Notes: generated from the sequence alone by a model not told the origin. Shown: positions 44,767-53,691, numbered from the stretch's first letter. The stretch: 64,000 bases of DNA from JAJDFU01 sp964640855 (GCA_964640855.1 CAZXIX010000001.1:1-64000), one strand, 5' to 3'. Numbers and translations are program-made.

Positions 44767-44852
44767 TCGGACGTTATGAACAGAGGCTCCTTCGGCCTTT
44801 GCGGAGGGTCCGCATTGCCCTGCTAATTACCTGAAAAACTGTATTCTGATCC

Positions 44853-47800
44853 ATGAGCTGGAAAAATCGAATCAATACCCTTGCGGGATGGCTGGTGTTC
44901 GCCATAGCCTTAATTGTGTATTTTCTTTCGGCCGAGCGTACCGGCAGCCTTTGGGACTGTGGTGAGTTTATCCTGGGGGCCTACAAGCTTCAGGTAGTCC
45001 ACCCACCGGGAGCCCCTCTCTTTCTGCTGGTCGGCCGTCTTTTTACCTGGTTTGCTGAAATTTTTTCGAACAATCCTGCGGACATTGCTTTTGCCGTCAA
45101 CCTATTGTCCGGCCTTTGTTCGGCTTTTGCCGCGGCCTTTGTGGCCTGGTCCACCTATTATCTGGGTAAACTGACCTTGGTAGGCCGGGAGGGTGAAACC
45201 AACACGGTACAGGAATACGCCCTGGGCGGAGCCGGGATCGTTTCCGGACTGACCACGGCCTTCTGCACCTCGATCTGGTTTTCCGCAGTGGAAGGCGAGG
45301 TCTATGCGATGTCTACTTTTTTCACGACGATCACCTTTTGGTCTATGATTCGCTGGTATACCCTGCCCAACGAGGTGCGCCACGACCGTTGGCTGGTCTT
45401 TACCGCGTACATGGCCGGTCTTTCCATCGGAGTACACCTGTTGAGTCTGCTTACTTTTCCGGCTCTGGCCATATTCTACTATTTCAAAAAATTCCAAAAA
45501 CACACCCTGCTGGGGGCGCTGGTGGCCGGCGGGGTGGGAACCGCACTGATCGGCTTCATCCAGATTTTCATCATCGTCGGCATACCGAAACTTTGGTCGG
45601 CCATGGAATTGCTCACCGTGAATAACTTGGGCATGCCTTTTCACTCCGGCCTGATCCCCGTATTTCTGATCATTGCCACCCTCATTTTCTTTGGCCTTCG
45701 CTATGCCCACCAAAGGAAAAACGCTGTTCTGCAACAGATTATCGTAGGAGCTACCCTGGTGGTGATCGGGTTTTCCACTTTCGGCATGGTGGTCATCCGG
45801 GCCAATGCCAGCCCGCCCATCAATATGAACAATCCCTACGACGCGATGCGCCTTCTGCCCTATCTCAACCGGGAGCAGTACGGTGAGCGCGCCTTGCTTC
45901 GCGGGCCCTCTTTCAAATATCCTCCTGCCCGGGAGTACATCTCCAAAACAGAAACCGACGATCGTTGGGGCCGGGTGGATGACAGGTACGAAGTGGTGGA
46001 TCAGAAGATCTCCTACGAGTTCAAGGATCAATACAAAATGCTGTTCCCCCGCATGTCGGATTACACTCAGGGACGGCCTCGCCTGTATAAAATGTGGATG
46101 GGGCTGGATCCCGATAAAGATCTGCCGGCTCGCCGGCCCGACCAGTTTGATAATTTGAGCTTCTTTTTCAACTATCAGGTGGGTTGGATGTACTGGCGTT
46201 ATTTCATGTGGAATTTCAGCGGCCGGCAGAACGGGGTCCAGGGTTATTATCCATGGGACAAGTCTGCTGGGCACTGGATTACCGGGATAGGTTTCCTGGA
46301 TCGGGCCCGGCTCGGCTTTGACAAAGGCGATCTTCCCGAGGCGATGGCAACGGATAAGGGTCGCAACACCTATTTTCTGCTGCCCTTTCTCTTTGGTTTG
46401 ATCGGATTGTTTTGGCATGCCCGACGCAGGCAGGAGGAATTCCTGGGATTGCTGGCTCTGTTTCTGATTACGGGCCTGGGCATTATTGTCTACTCCAATC
46501 AACCGCCCAACGAACCCCGGGAGCGGGATTATGTACTGGTTGGATCGTTTTTCATTTACTCCATTTGGATAGGGATGAGCGTGCTGGCCTTATTTCAAAT
46601 GGCCACGGAGCGTTTCCGCTTGAACGGCATTCCGGCGGTAGCCTTGTCTTTTCTACCCGTATTGATCGCACCGGTCTTGATGGGAACCCAGAATTTTGAT
46701 GATCATAGCCGTCGCCTTACCACCGGTGCGCGTGATTATGCTTCCAATTTCCTGGAATCTACCAAGCCGAACGCCATCATTTTCACCTACGGGGATAACG
46801 ATACCTATCCTCTCTGGTATGCCCAGGAGGTAGAAGGCATCCGGCCAGATGTTCGGGTCATCAATTTGAGCCTGATCGCAGTTGACTGGTATATTGATTT
46901 GCTTCGCCGCAAGATCAACGAGTCGCCGGCGGTGAACCTGACCCTGCCTCAAAATGCCATTCGGGGTAAAGAACGCAACCAGGTTTTCTACTACAACAAA
47001 AGCAATCAGAATCCTCCGATGGATGCCCGTCGCGTCCTGGAATACATTGGCGAGCGGCATCCGGGGCAGATGCAGGGCTATCGATTCGATTACCATTATC
47101 CGACCCAGAATGTTTACATCCCGGTTGACAAGGAAAAATTCATCCGGAACGGGCTATTGAGTGAACAGGACACGGCCAATATGGTGGATCGGATCCCCGT
47201 GAACCTGGGGCGCAGCATTCTGAAGGACGAGCTGGCCATTCTGGATATACTGGCCTCCAATCTGGGTGAACGGCCGATCTATTTCGCGGTGACCTGCCGG
47301 AGAGAAAAACTTCTGGGGCTGCAAAACTACATGCAGTTGGAGGGACTTGGCCTGCAAGTGGTGCCCGTTCGCTCCGACATTCAGCAGGGATTCGGCCTGG
47401 TCGGATTCGGTCGGGTAGACGCCGATGCCGTTTATGAAAATGTCATGAACAAGTTTCGCTGGGGGAATTTCGATAAGTATGATCTGTTTGTGGATCACAG
47501 CTACGCACCTAGCGTGCAAAGCCACCAGCTTGTCATGCTCCGGGCTGCCAATCAATTCATCGACGAAGGAGAAACCGAGAAGGGATTGGAATTGCTCGAA
47601 AAATATTTTGAGGTTTTCCCGCACATGAATTTTCCCTACGACTACAGATCGTATTTCATGTTGCAAAGCTATTTCGAGGCGGATGCCTACGACCAAGCCA
47701 AGCCTCACCTGGAACTCCTGGCCGATGAACTGGAAGACCGGCTTCAATTCTATTCCGGTCTGGACCAGGATATACTCAATCCCGGCTTCAAGTACGATTA

Positions 47801-47936
47801 CGATCAATCCGTACGGACCTTCTACAGTATGATCATGCAGGTTCGGCAAAACGGAGATACCACCTTTGCCGACGAACTCGATACCCGCTTTGCTCCCTAT
47901 AAACCGGCTATGCCGGAACCCAATTTCCAAAATTGA
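44853..47936 (+). CDS. DUF2723/GT117-family membrane glycosyltransferase
   Basis: This 1027-residue protein starts with the family segment SLWDCGEFI...VVHPPGAPLF, which carries the acidic residue equivalent to the active site of protein O-mannosyltransferases. Several membrane helices occupy about residues 10-310 and 490-640, and the soluble C-terminal half is probably periplasmic. GT117 enzymes are nearly restricted to Bacteroidota and are proposed to glycosylate exported proteins or lipids from a polyprenyl-linked sugar. The natural substrate is not known. The stop codon is 4 bases before rpiB, so the two genes form an operon. Confidence 0.88.
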   Translation: MSWKNRINTLAGWLVFAIALIVYFLSAERTGSLWDCGEFILGAYKLQVVHPPGAPLFLLVGRLFTWFAEIFSNNPADIAFAVNLLSGLCSAFAAAFVAWSTYYLGKLTLVGREGETNTVQEYALGGAGIVSGLTTAFCTSIWFSAVEGEVYAMSTFFTTITFWSMIRWYTLPNEVRHDRWLVFTAYMAGLSIGVHLLSLLTFPALAIFYYFKKFQKHTLLGALVAGGVGTALIGFIQIFIIVGIPKLWSAMELLTVNNLGMPFHSGLIPVFLIIATLIFFGLRYAHQRKNAVLQQIIVGATLVVIGFSTFGMVVIRANASPPINMNNPYDAMRLLPYLNREQYGERALLRGPSFKYPPAREYISKTETDDRWGRVDDRYEVVDQKISYEFKDQYKMLFPRMSDYTQGRPRLYKMWMGLDPDKDLPARRPDQFDNLSFFFNYQVGWMYWRYFMWNFSGRQNGVQGYYPWDKSAGHWITGIGFLDRARLGFDKGDLPEAMATDKGRNTYFLLPFLFGLIGLFWHARRRQEEFLGLLALFLITGLGIIVYSNQPPNEPRERDYVLVGSFFIYSIWIGMSVLALFQMATERFRLNGIPAVALSFLPVLIAPVLMGTQNFDDHSRRLTTGARDYASNFLESTKPNAIIFTYGDNDTYPLWYAQEVEGIRPDVRVINLSLIAVDWYIDLLRRKINESPAVNLTLPQNAIRGKERNQVFYYNKSNQNPPMDARRVLEYIGERHPGQMQGYRFDYHYPTQNVYIPVDKEKFIRNGLLSEQDTANMVDRIPVNLGRSILKDELAILDILASNLGERPIYFAVTCRREKLLGLQNYMQLEGLGLQVVPVRSDIQQGFGLVGFGRVDADAVYENVMNKFRWGNFDKYDLFVDHSYAPSVQSHQLVMLRAANQFIDEGETEKGLELLEKYFEVFPHMNFPYDYRSYFMLQSYFEADAYDQAKPHLELLADELEDRLQFYSGLDQDILNPGFKYDYDQSVRTFYSMIMQVRQNGDTTFADELDTRFAPYKPAMPEPNFQN

Positions 47937-47940
47937 CGGC

Positions 47941-48384
47941 ATGGAAGTTCGATCTGTAGCTATCGGCTGTGATCATGCCGGCTTTATTTTGAAAGACCGG
48001 ATCAAGACCTTCCTGGCCAAACGGGATATCCGGGTTTTGGATTTCGGGACGGATTCGGCAGATTCTGTTGATTATCCGGACTTCGCGCATCCCGTAGCCC
48101 ATTCGGTAGAAAGCGGCGAAGTGGATTTGGGTATTGTCTTTTGCGGGAGTGGCAACGGAGTTGCCATCACGGTGAACAAACATCAGGGCATCCGGGCCGC
48201 TTTGTGTTGGGAGCCTGAGTTGGCGCGTTTGGGCCGGGCACACAACAATGCCAATATCCTGGCCCTTCCGGCACGATTCATTTCCGAAGAACTGGCCGTT
48301 GAGATCGCCCGGGCATTTCTGGAATCGGATTTTGAGGGAGGCCGGCACGAGCGCCGGGTGAATAAGTTACCTTTGAAGGATTGA
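47941..48384 (+). CDS. rpiB: Ribose-5-phosphate isomerase B
   Basis: This 147-residue enzyme interconverts ribose 5-phosphate and ribulose 5-phosphate. GCDHAGF (residues 9-15) and the active-site Cys68 in FCGSGNG are intact, as is HNNANILALPAR. The ATG at 47941 is chosen because the family start lies there; the frame is open upstream inside the preceding gene. Its transcript probably ends at the strong hairpin at 48430. Confidence 0.95.
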   Translation: MEVRSVAIGCDHAGFILKDRIKTFLAKRDIRVLDFGTDSADSVDYPDFAHPVAHSVESGEVDLGIVFCGSGNGVAITVNKHQGIRAALCWEPELARLGRAHNNANILALPARFISEELAVEIARAFLESDFEGGRHERRVNKLPLKD

Positions 48385-48429
48385 CAACGAATCCTTTCCC
48401 AAGATGAACAGACGTAAATAAACCAGAGT

Positions 48430-48464
48430 GGCCCGGAAGCTATCTTTCCGGGCCCAAATTTTTT
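48430..48464 (+). terminator. Terminator of the GT117-rpiB operon
   Basis: GGCCCGGAA (48430-48438) pairs perfectly with TTCCGGGCC (48446-48454) around a 7-base loop, followed by CAAA and six T residues (48459-48464). Confidence 0.8.
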
Positions 48465-48479
48465 AATCAAACTGCTGCC

Positions 48480-50072
48480 ATGTTCTGCAAGATTAAGCGC
48501 GTACTCATGTTGATTCCCATGCTCTTTTCGCTGGGATTTCTCCAGGCACAATTACGCGAACCCATACCCGAGGCCAATGAGTTAGCCAATACGATCACCC
48601 CAGAAGAATTGAAAGTTCATCTGTCCAGGCTGGCCTCTGATGAAATGGAGGGTCGTGAGACGGGCACTCCCGGGCAAAAGAAAGCAGCGGAGTATCTGGC
48701 GTCCGTTTTTCGGGAATGGGAATTGCCCGCGATCGGAGAAGACAACGGTTATTTCCAGGAAATTCATTTTAACAATGCCTCCTGGGAAAAAGTCGCACTG
48801 GCTATCAACGGGAAAGAGGTCCCTCATCTGAAAGACTTCTTCGCCCTTCCCTCCAACAATCCGGAAGTTGCTGAGCACTCGTTCGAAGAGGTCACTTTTC
48901 TGGGTTATGGCATCGATGACCCCGCCTACAGCGATTATGAAGACATGGATGTGAAAGGGAAAGCCATTTTGATCTATTCGGGGGAGCCCTTTTCGAGGAA
49001 AGGCATCAGTTATCTGACCGGCACCAGCGAGCCTTCTTCCTGGAGTACGGACCTGTCCCGGAAACTTAGCCTCGCCAAGGAAAAGGGCGTAGCTGCCGTT
49101 TTCATCCTGGCATCGGATTTCAAGAAAGATCTGCAAAGGACCCGGAGATCGATGCTGAACCGGGGGCTCCAGTTGGGCGAAGGCAGAGTTGGGGATAGCT
49201 ACCCTGCCAACGCTGTTTTATCCTCAACGGTGGTAAGGAATATGCTCGACAAAAAACTGAAAAAGGTGGTCAAGCTTCGTCGGAAAATGGAAAAGCGCGG
49301 CAAAGCCCGATCTCTGGTCTTCCCAGCCGAAGTTGAAATGGAACTATCGAAGAAGCTCTATGAATTGAGCGGAGAAAACGTGATGGGTTACATCGAAGGT
49401 TCGGACCCCGAACTGAAAGAGGAGATCGTGGTGCTATCTGCCCATTACGATCACCTGGGCAAACGGGGCAACGCCATCTACTATGGAGCGGATGACAATG
49501 CTTCGGGAACCAGCACCGTTCTGGAGTTGACCGAAGCCTTCGTGCAGGCCAAAGAAAAAGGACTTGGTCCGCGCAGATCGATTCTGGTCCTTCTGGTGTC
49601 CGGTGAGGAAAAGGGATTATTGGGCTCACAGTATTTTGCTGAAAATCCGGTCTTTCCCCTTGAACAGATGGTTGTGGATATCAATGTGGATATGATCGGA
49701 AGGGTGGATAAGAAACATGCCGCCGACTCCAATTACATCTATGTGATCGGTTCGGATCGGTTGAGCACAGAACTACATCAGATCAACGAAGAGGCCAATG
49801 CTACTTACACTCAACTGGAGCTGGATTATACCTACAATGCCGAGGATGACCCCAATCGGTTTTATTACCGTTCTGATCACTACAACTTTGCGAAAAACGG
49901 GATCCCGTCCATTTTTTATTTCAGCGGCACCCACGACGATTACCATCGGACCACCGACACGGCAGACAAAATCATGTACGAAAAGATGGCCAGGGTCGGT
50001 CGGTTGATCTTCCATACCGCCTGGATCATTGCCAATCGGGATACGCGCTTAAAAGTGGATAAAAAAAACTGA
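48480..50072 (+). CDS. Exported M28-family metallopeptidase with PA-type insert
   Basis: This 530-residue aminopeptidase-like protein has a signal peptide (about 1-23). The two-zinc site is visible as AHYDHLG (His322), YGADDNASG, SGEEKGLLGS, DMIGRV and a late TDDYHRTTD-like HDDYHRTTDT with the last His. Between the N terminus and the catalytic part lies a PA-like domain (about 130-270) containing KGKAILIYSGEPF. It is probably a periplasmic or outer-surface dipeptidyl/aminopeptidase. The ATG is 16 bases after the preceding terminator, so the promoter must overlap that hairpin or transcription must read through. Confidence 0.9.
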   Translation: MFCKIKRVLMLIPMLFSLGFLQAQLREPIPEANELANTITPEELKVHLSRLASDEMEGRETGTPGQKKAAEYLASVFREWELPAIGEDNGYFQEIHFNNASWEKVALAINGKEVPHLKDFFALPSNNPEVAEHSFEEVTFLGYGIDDPAYSDYEDMDVKGKAILIYSGEPFSRKGISYLTGTSEPSSWSTDLSRKLSLAKEKGVAAVFILASDFKKDLQRTRRSMLNRGLQLGEGRVGDSYPANAVLSSTVVRNMLDKKLKKVVKLRRKMEKRGKARSLVFPAEVEMELSKKLYELSGENVMGYIEGSDPELKEEIVVLSAHYDHLGKRGNAIYYGADDNASGTSTVLELTEAFVQAKEKGLGPRRSILVLLVSGEEKGLLGSQYFAENPVFPLEQMVVDINVDMIGRVDKKHAADSNYIYVIGSDRLSTELHQINEEANATYTQLELDYTYNAEDDPNRFYYRSDHYNFAKNGIPSIFYFSGTHDDYHRTTDTADKIMYEKMARVGRLIFHTAWIIANRDTRLKVDKKN

Positions 50073-50093
50073 TCCGGAATAAATCCGGATCAG
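50061..50093 (-). terminator. Strong minus-strand intrinsic terminator with no minus-strand gene upstream
   Basis: On the minus strand CTGATCCGGA (50093-50084 region) pairs perfectly over 10 bp with TCCGGATCAG around a 5-base loop and is followed at once by eight T residues (50068-50061). On the plus strand the hairpin contains the stop codon of the M28 gene but is followed by GCGGAAAG, so it cannot act as an intrinsic terminator in that direction. Confidence 0.75.
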
Positions 50094-50256
50094 CGGAAAG
50101 TGAGGATCGGCTAACCCCCCTTAATAATGCCGATCCCACTAGGCTTGACCTATACAAGGCAGCCTGGTGAGTTGCTCTCAACGAGGAGAGTAGCATATAA
50201 TTTAAAAATCCGGTGTGTAGATAGATCGGCACGAAGGGTGCCAAAGATTAGCCTAT
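50061..50256 (-). ncRNA. Candidate structured small RNA
   Basis: The transcript is inferred from the strong minus-strand terminator at its 3' end and the absence of any minus-strand gene nearby. Reading from about 50256, the sequence can form GGCAC/GTGCC (50242-50228), CTCTC/GAGAG (near 50188-50173), an 8-bp TGCCGATC/GATCGGCA pairing (50231-50224 with 50135-50128) and the terminator. The -7-like TAATCTTTG just upstream has one base too many and no -33 TTG, so the 5' end is uncertain. It lacks tmRNA, RNase P and SRP signatures. A 6S-type RNA is possible but unproven. Confidence 0.4.
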
Positions 50257-50287
50257 TTCTCAGTGCTCTTGGTCATACAAAGAAAGG

Positions 50288-50317
50288 CAATTCCCTTATT
50301 TCAAACAAAGGGAATTG
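50288..50317. repeat. 10-bp perfect inverted repeat upstream of htpG
   Basis: CAATTCCCTT (50288-50297) and AAGGGAATTG (50308-50317) are perfect inverted repeats with a 10-base spacer. They lie about 90-115 bases upstream of the -24/-12 promoter of htpG, a suitable distance for an enhancer-binding activator, but they could also form an RNA hairpin. Confidence 0.45.
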
Positions 50318-50330
50318 GAGCGGCGGCACC

Positions 50331-50366
50331 AAAAAAACAGGAAAGCCGGGCTATTCAAGGCTCTCC
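50331..50366 (-). terminator. Second minus-strand terminator before htpG
   Basis: On the minus strand GGAGAGCC (50366-50359) pairs with GGCTTTCC (50347-50340) with one G-U pair across an 11-base loop, followed by TG and seven T residues (50337-50331). On the plus strand the same stem is followed by AGCTTTTGACTTT, a weaker T tract. No minus-strand gene precedes it. Confidence 0.55.
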
Positions 50367-50403
50367 AGCTTTTGACTTTGTCATATTGGCAGAATTAGCG
50401 CAC

Positions 50404-50420
50404 TGGCATGGCAGTTGCAA
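50404..50420 (+). promoter_or_regulatory. Sigma-54 (-24/-12) promoter of htpG
   Basis: TGGCATGGCAGTTGCA matches the sigma-54 consensus TGGCACG-N4-TTGCA with one mismatch. The invariant GG (50405-50406) and GC (50417-50418) are exactly 10 bases apart. Transcription would start near 50430, 14 bases before the htpG ATG. No housekeeping TAnnTTTG element is seen between the previous gene and htpG. Confidence 0.6.
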
Positions 50421-50443
50421 AGCTTAAATAAAAATCAAATTGC

Positions 50444-52315
50444 ATGGAAAAGGGTAATATTTCAGTTCAAACGGGGAATATTTTCCCCATCATTAAGAAG
50501 TTTCTATACTCGGATCACGAGATCTTTCTGCGGGAGCTGGTGTCCAATGCCGTGGACGCCACCACCAAAGTAAAAGCCCTCGCCAACCGGGGAGACCTCA
50601 AAGGCGAGTTGGGGGACACCCATATCGATATTCTTCTGGATAAGGATCAGAAAACCCTGACCGTTCGGGATCGCGGAATCGGAATGACAGCCGAGGAGGT
50701 TAAGAAATACCTGAATCAGGTCGCCTTCTCCAGTGCCGAGGAGTTCCTCGAAAAATACAAGGACGAGAGCATCATCGGCCACTTCGGACTCGGTTTCTAT
50801 TCGGCTTTTATGGTAGCGGATAAGGTGGAAGTGCAAACCCGATCCTGGAAGGATGAGCCGGGGGTCACCTGGATCTGTGAAGGAGATCCGGAATATACCA
50901 TCGATGAAAATGAAAAAACCGAACGCGGGACCGACGTGATCCTCTACATCAATGAGGAGAACAAGGAATTTCTGGAAGAAAGCCGAATCGAAAGCCTGCT
51001 CCACAAGTATGCCCAATTCCTGCCGGTTCCTATCCATTTTGGCACTCGTGCCGTCGAGGAAGAAGCAGAGGCCGAAGGAGAAGAAGAAAAGGAGAAGATA
51101 ACCAGGGAAGTACCCAATGTTATTAACAACACCGACCCGGCCTGGAAAAAAGCTCCCAACGAGCTGACAGACGACGATTATCAAAAATTCTACCGGGAGA
51201 TCCACCCCTTCAGCCCTCCGCCCCTTTTTCACATTCACCTCAACATCGACTACCCCTTTAACCTCACCGGCATTTTGTATTTCCCAAAGCTGGGAAATAA
51301 CCTGGAAATGCAAAGGAACAAGATCCAACTCTACAGCAATCAGGTCTACGTCACGGATGAGGTAAAGGATATTGTCCCGGAATTTCTGACCCTGTTGCAT
51401 GGAGTTATTGACTCTCCCGACATACCCCTCAATGTTTCCCGTTCCTACCTGCAGGCGGATTCGAACGTCAAAAAGATCACCGGATACATCACGCGGAAGG
51501 TGGCCGAAAAACTGAAAGAACTATTCAATCAGGACCGAAAGGCTTTTGAAGCCAAATGGGACGACCTCGGCGTTTTCATCAAGTACGGCATGATCTCGGA
51601 TGAGAAATTCTACGAAAAAGCCAATGATATTGCCCTGCTGAAGGATGTAGAGGGAAAATTTTATACTGTGGAGGAATACCGGGAAGCGATCAAAGAGGTG
51701 CAGACCGATAAATACGACAAACAGGTTTTCCTGTACACACACGCACCGGATCACCACCAGAGCTACATTCAGGCCTGTCAGAATCGTTCCTACAAGGTGT
51801 TGGTCCTGGATCAGATCATCGACACCCATTTCGCACAGCACCTGGAATACAAGATGGGGAATGTCACTTTCGTAAGGGTGGATTCGGATACGGTCGACAA
51901 CCTGGTGCAAACGGACGAAGCCAAGGAATCTGTGCTGAGTGAGCAGGATCAAGAAAAGGTGAAGAAGCTGTTTGAGGGGCTCGTAGAAAAGGAGATCGGG
52001 CAGGTGCAGCTCAAACCCTTGTCGCCGGACGATGCCCCCGTCACCATCACGCGTCCGGAGTTCATGCGCCGGATGAAGGAGATGCAAAACCTACAGGGAT
52101 TGGGTGCGGATATGCTGCCTGACAACTACAATATTGTAGTAAATACCAATCATCCACTGGTAGCGGAGCAATTGCTCGCTGAAAAGAAAGCCCGGCAGAA
52201 AGAGCTGGGTCAGTATCTGTACGATCTGGCCTTATTGAACCAGGGCATGCTCAAGGGAACCCGGCTTACCGGCTTCGTCAAACAGAGCCTGAATTTTCTG
52301 GGCGGGAAGAAGTGA
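50444..52315 (+). CDS. htpG: Molecular chaperone HtpG (bacterial Hsp90)
   Basis: This 623-residue ATP-dependent chaperone has the GHKL ATPase domain at the N terminus: ELVSNAVDA (magnesium-binding Asn), DRGIGMT (Asp contacting adenine) and GHFGLGFYS (lid). The middle domain holds NVSRSYLQAD with the catalytic-loop Arg. The C-terminal dimerisation domain is present, with no eukaryotic MEEVD tail. A charged linker (EEEAEAEGEEEKEK) separates the first two domains and is longer than in E. coli HtpG. The gene has its own sigma-54-like promoter and a strong terminator. Confidence 0.97.
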   Translation: MEKGNISVQTGNIFPIIKKFLYSDHEIFLRELVSNAVDATTKVKALANRGDLKGELGDTHIDILLDKDQKTLTVRDRGIGMTAEEVKKYLNQVAFSSAEEFLEKYKDESIIGHFGLGFYSAFMVADKVEVQTRSWKDEPGVTWICEGDPEYTIDENEKTERGTDVILYINEENKEFLEESRIESLLHKYAQFLPVPIHFGTRAVEEEAEAEGEEEKEKITREVPNVINNTDPAWKKAPNELTDDDYQKFYREIHPFSPPPLFHIHLNIDYPFNLTGILYFPKLGNNLEMQRNKIQLYSNQVYVTDEVKDIVPEFLTLLHGVIDSPDIPLNVSRSYLQADSNVKKITGYITRKVAEKLKELFNQDRKAFEAKWDDLGVFIKYGMISDEKFYEKANDIALLKDVEGKFYTVEEYREAIKEVQTDKYDKQVFLYTHAPDHHQSYIQACQNRSYKVLVLDQIIDTHFAQHLEYKMGNVTFVRVDSDTVDNLVQTDEAKESVLSEQDQEKVKKLFEGLVEKEIGQVQLKPLSPDDAPVTITRPEFMRRMKEMQNLQGLGADMLPDNYNIVVNTNHPLVAEQLLAEKKARQKELGQYLYDLALLNQGMLKGTRLTGFVKQSLNFLGGKK

Positions 52316-52340
52316 TCCCGACCGGAGTCAGATAAGATGG

Positions 52341-52372
52341 AAAGGGGTTGGTATGACACCAGCCCCTTTTTT
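52341..52372 (+). terminator. Terminator of htpG
   Basis: AAAGGGGTTGGT (52341-52352) pairs with ACCAGCCCCTTT (52358-52369) with one G-U pair around a 5-base loop, ending in six T residues (52367-52372). Confidence 0.85.
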
Positions 52373-52380
52373 GGATTGGC

Positions 52381-53466
52381 TTAGATCCGGATGGAATGAA
52401 AAATGTAATCCAGATAAAGCATGTAGTTTCGTTTGTCGTTTCCCGGTGAGTAGACAAAACCATCCAGGAAGAGTAGCTCATTGGTCTTGGGATTCAGCAC
52501 CAGGTAGGAAAGGAAGGGGCCTCCCATAAAATCATTTTCGATTTCCCAGATACCGCGAGCCTCAATGGCAAACTGTCCGTCCAGCTTCGTTTGATTTGTA
52601 AGCAGGGGTAGATCCTGGTCATTGATCTTCATGTAGGTGTTGGGCAATTCAGAGGAAATGTGTTTTCGCCCGATGGAATCTCTTATTGCTTTTATGTTTT
52701 TCCGGGAAAGCTGCTGCTGATCGGTATAGGGCATTTTCCGGAAGATCAGATTACTGCTGGTGAGGTCCGGGTGTTCTTTCCGGAGCCAGATGATGCCTTC
52801 GTCATTCTTGGCCAGGAAATAATCGCCCGGAATCCGGATGCTTACCCCCAACTCCTCCTTAACGATCCGGTTGAGCTGTGTGTTTTCGCCATCCAGATAG
52901 ACGGTAGCATCGAGCCGCTCGGTATCCATCTCATCGATCTTCTTCATGACGGAATTGTAAGACCTTTTGATCGTCCGGATCAGGTCCTCCTCGGAAGTAC
53001 CGAACAGGTATAAGACCAATTGGCCTTTGGCCCATTTGTTGCGTGAGATGACCGATCGAAAATCCGGGTCCTCATTGGCCCGCCGTACCGCCTCGCTACC
53101 CAGTTCTTTGCACATCATCGCAGCCGTAGAAGAACTTTGGTCGTTAATGTTGGCCAGGAAGATCAGGATTCGGAGCTCTTTCCGAAGCGGATCTGACCGG
53201 AATTCTTCATAGGTGAAGTGACGAGCATCCAGGATGGGTTCCGGCTGAGGCAATAGAGGAAAGGGGCCCGTGTAGTATTGCTGAAGCGTATCTCCTACTT
53301 CACCTCCCCAGATGGCGGGGTCGGCAACGACGGTAATGTCCCGCATCTTTCCATAAGCAATGGGCTTGGCCTTCAGAGCCGAAGCGGGGTTGTTGCCTTC
53401 CGAACAAGAACTTGTCAGGAAGATAAGAACCGGTATAAAATAAGCGATTCGAAAAAGGATATTCAT
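52381..53466 (-). CDS. DUF4837-family lipoprotein
   Basis: This 361-residue protein has a lipoprotein signal ending LTSSC (Cys about 21) and the DUF4837 hallmark ITVVADPAIWGGEVGDTL...PLLPQPEPILDARHF. The family is restricted to Bacteroidota and has no known function. The mature protein is mixed alpha/beta with a C-terminal beta-rich part (IEARGIWEIENDFMGGPF). It converges on htpG and has its own regulatory region of about 225 bases containing a 13-bp palindrome. Confidence 0.85.
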   Translation of the reverse strand: MNILFRIAYFIPVLIFLTSSCSEGNNPASALKAKPIAYGKMRDITVVADPAIWGGEVGDTLQQYYTGPFPLLPQPEPILDARHFTYEEFRSDPLRKELRILIFLANINDQSSSTAAMMCKELGSEAVRRANEDPDFRSVISRNKWAKGQLVLYLFGTSEEDLIRTIKRSYNSVMKKIDEMDTERLDATVYLDGENTQLNRIVKEELGVSIRIPGDYFLAKNDEGIIWLRKEHPDLTSSNLIFRKMPYTDQQQLSRKNIKAIRDSIGRKHISSELPNTYMKINDQDLPLLTNQTKLDGQFAIEARGIWEIENDFMGGPFLSYLVLNPKTNELLFLDGFVYSPGNDKRNYMLYLDYIFHSIRI

Positions 53467-53510
53467 ATTCAGGTCGAATTCGGGAGCAATAGACTATTTT
53501 GAAATGCAAG

Positions 53511-53523
53511 TCCGATTATCGGA
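53511..53523. repeat. 13-bp palindrome upstream of the DUF4837 gene
   Basis: TCCGAT-T-ATCGGA is a perfect inverted repeat about 45 bases before the ATG at 53466. It may be an operator. A TTGC lies beside it on the minus strand. Confidence 0.35.
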
Positions 53524-53597
53524 TGGGCAAGGAAGCGATCTGAAAAAACCGATCCGATCTGTTCCTAAGATGCCTTCCACCTTGCTTTTTGGTGGAT

Positions 53598-53618
53598 GAA
53601 AATCCAGGCAGGATTTTC
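53598..53618. repeat. 8-bp perfect inverted repeat between DUF4837 and MoxR genes
   Basis: GAAAATCC (53598-53605) and GGATTTTC (53611-53618) are separated by 5 bases. No T run follows in either direction apart from the stem itself, so it is a hairpin of unknown role in the intergenic region. Confidence 0.35.
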
Positions 53619-53656
53619 AGGGTTCTTTCCCCTCACCCATTCTATTGATGTAACTC

Positions 53657-53687
53657 AAAAAAAACGGCCGTCGGTTTTTTCCGAGGG
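53657..53687 (-). terminator. Probable terminator of the MoxR gene
   Basis: On the minus strand CCTCGG pairs with CCGA(c)GG across an A6 loop with one bulged C, then CCG and eight T residues (53664-53657). It begins about 5 bases after the stop codon. Confidence 0.5.
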
Positions 53688-53691
53688 GCTT

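Noticed and set aside
45102..46502. Long minus-strand open frame (about 466 codons) inside the GT117 gene
   Set aside because: It lies fully opposite a recognised membrane glycosyltransferase and has no membrane or domain pattern of its own.
50281..50330. T-arm-like hairpin and CACCA in the htpG upstream region as a tmRNA or tRNA 3' end
   Set aside because: The loop resembles TTCAAAC but the stem register does not pair correctly and no tRNA-like or tag-peptide region precedes it.
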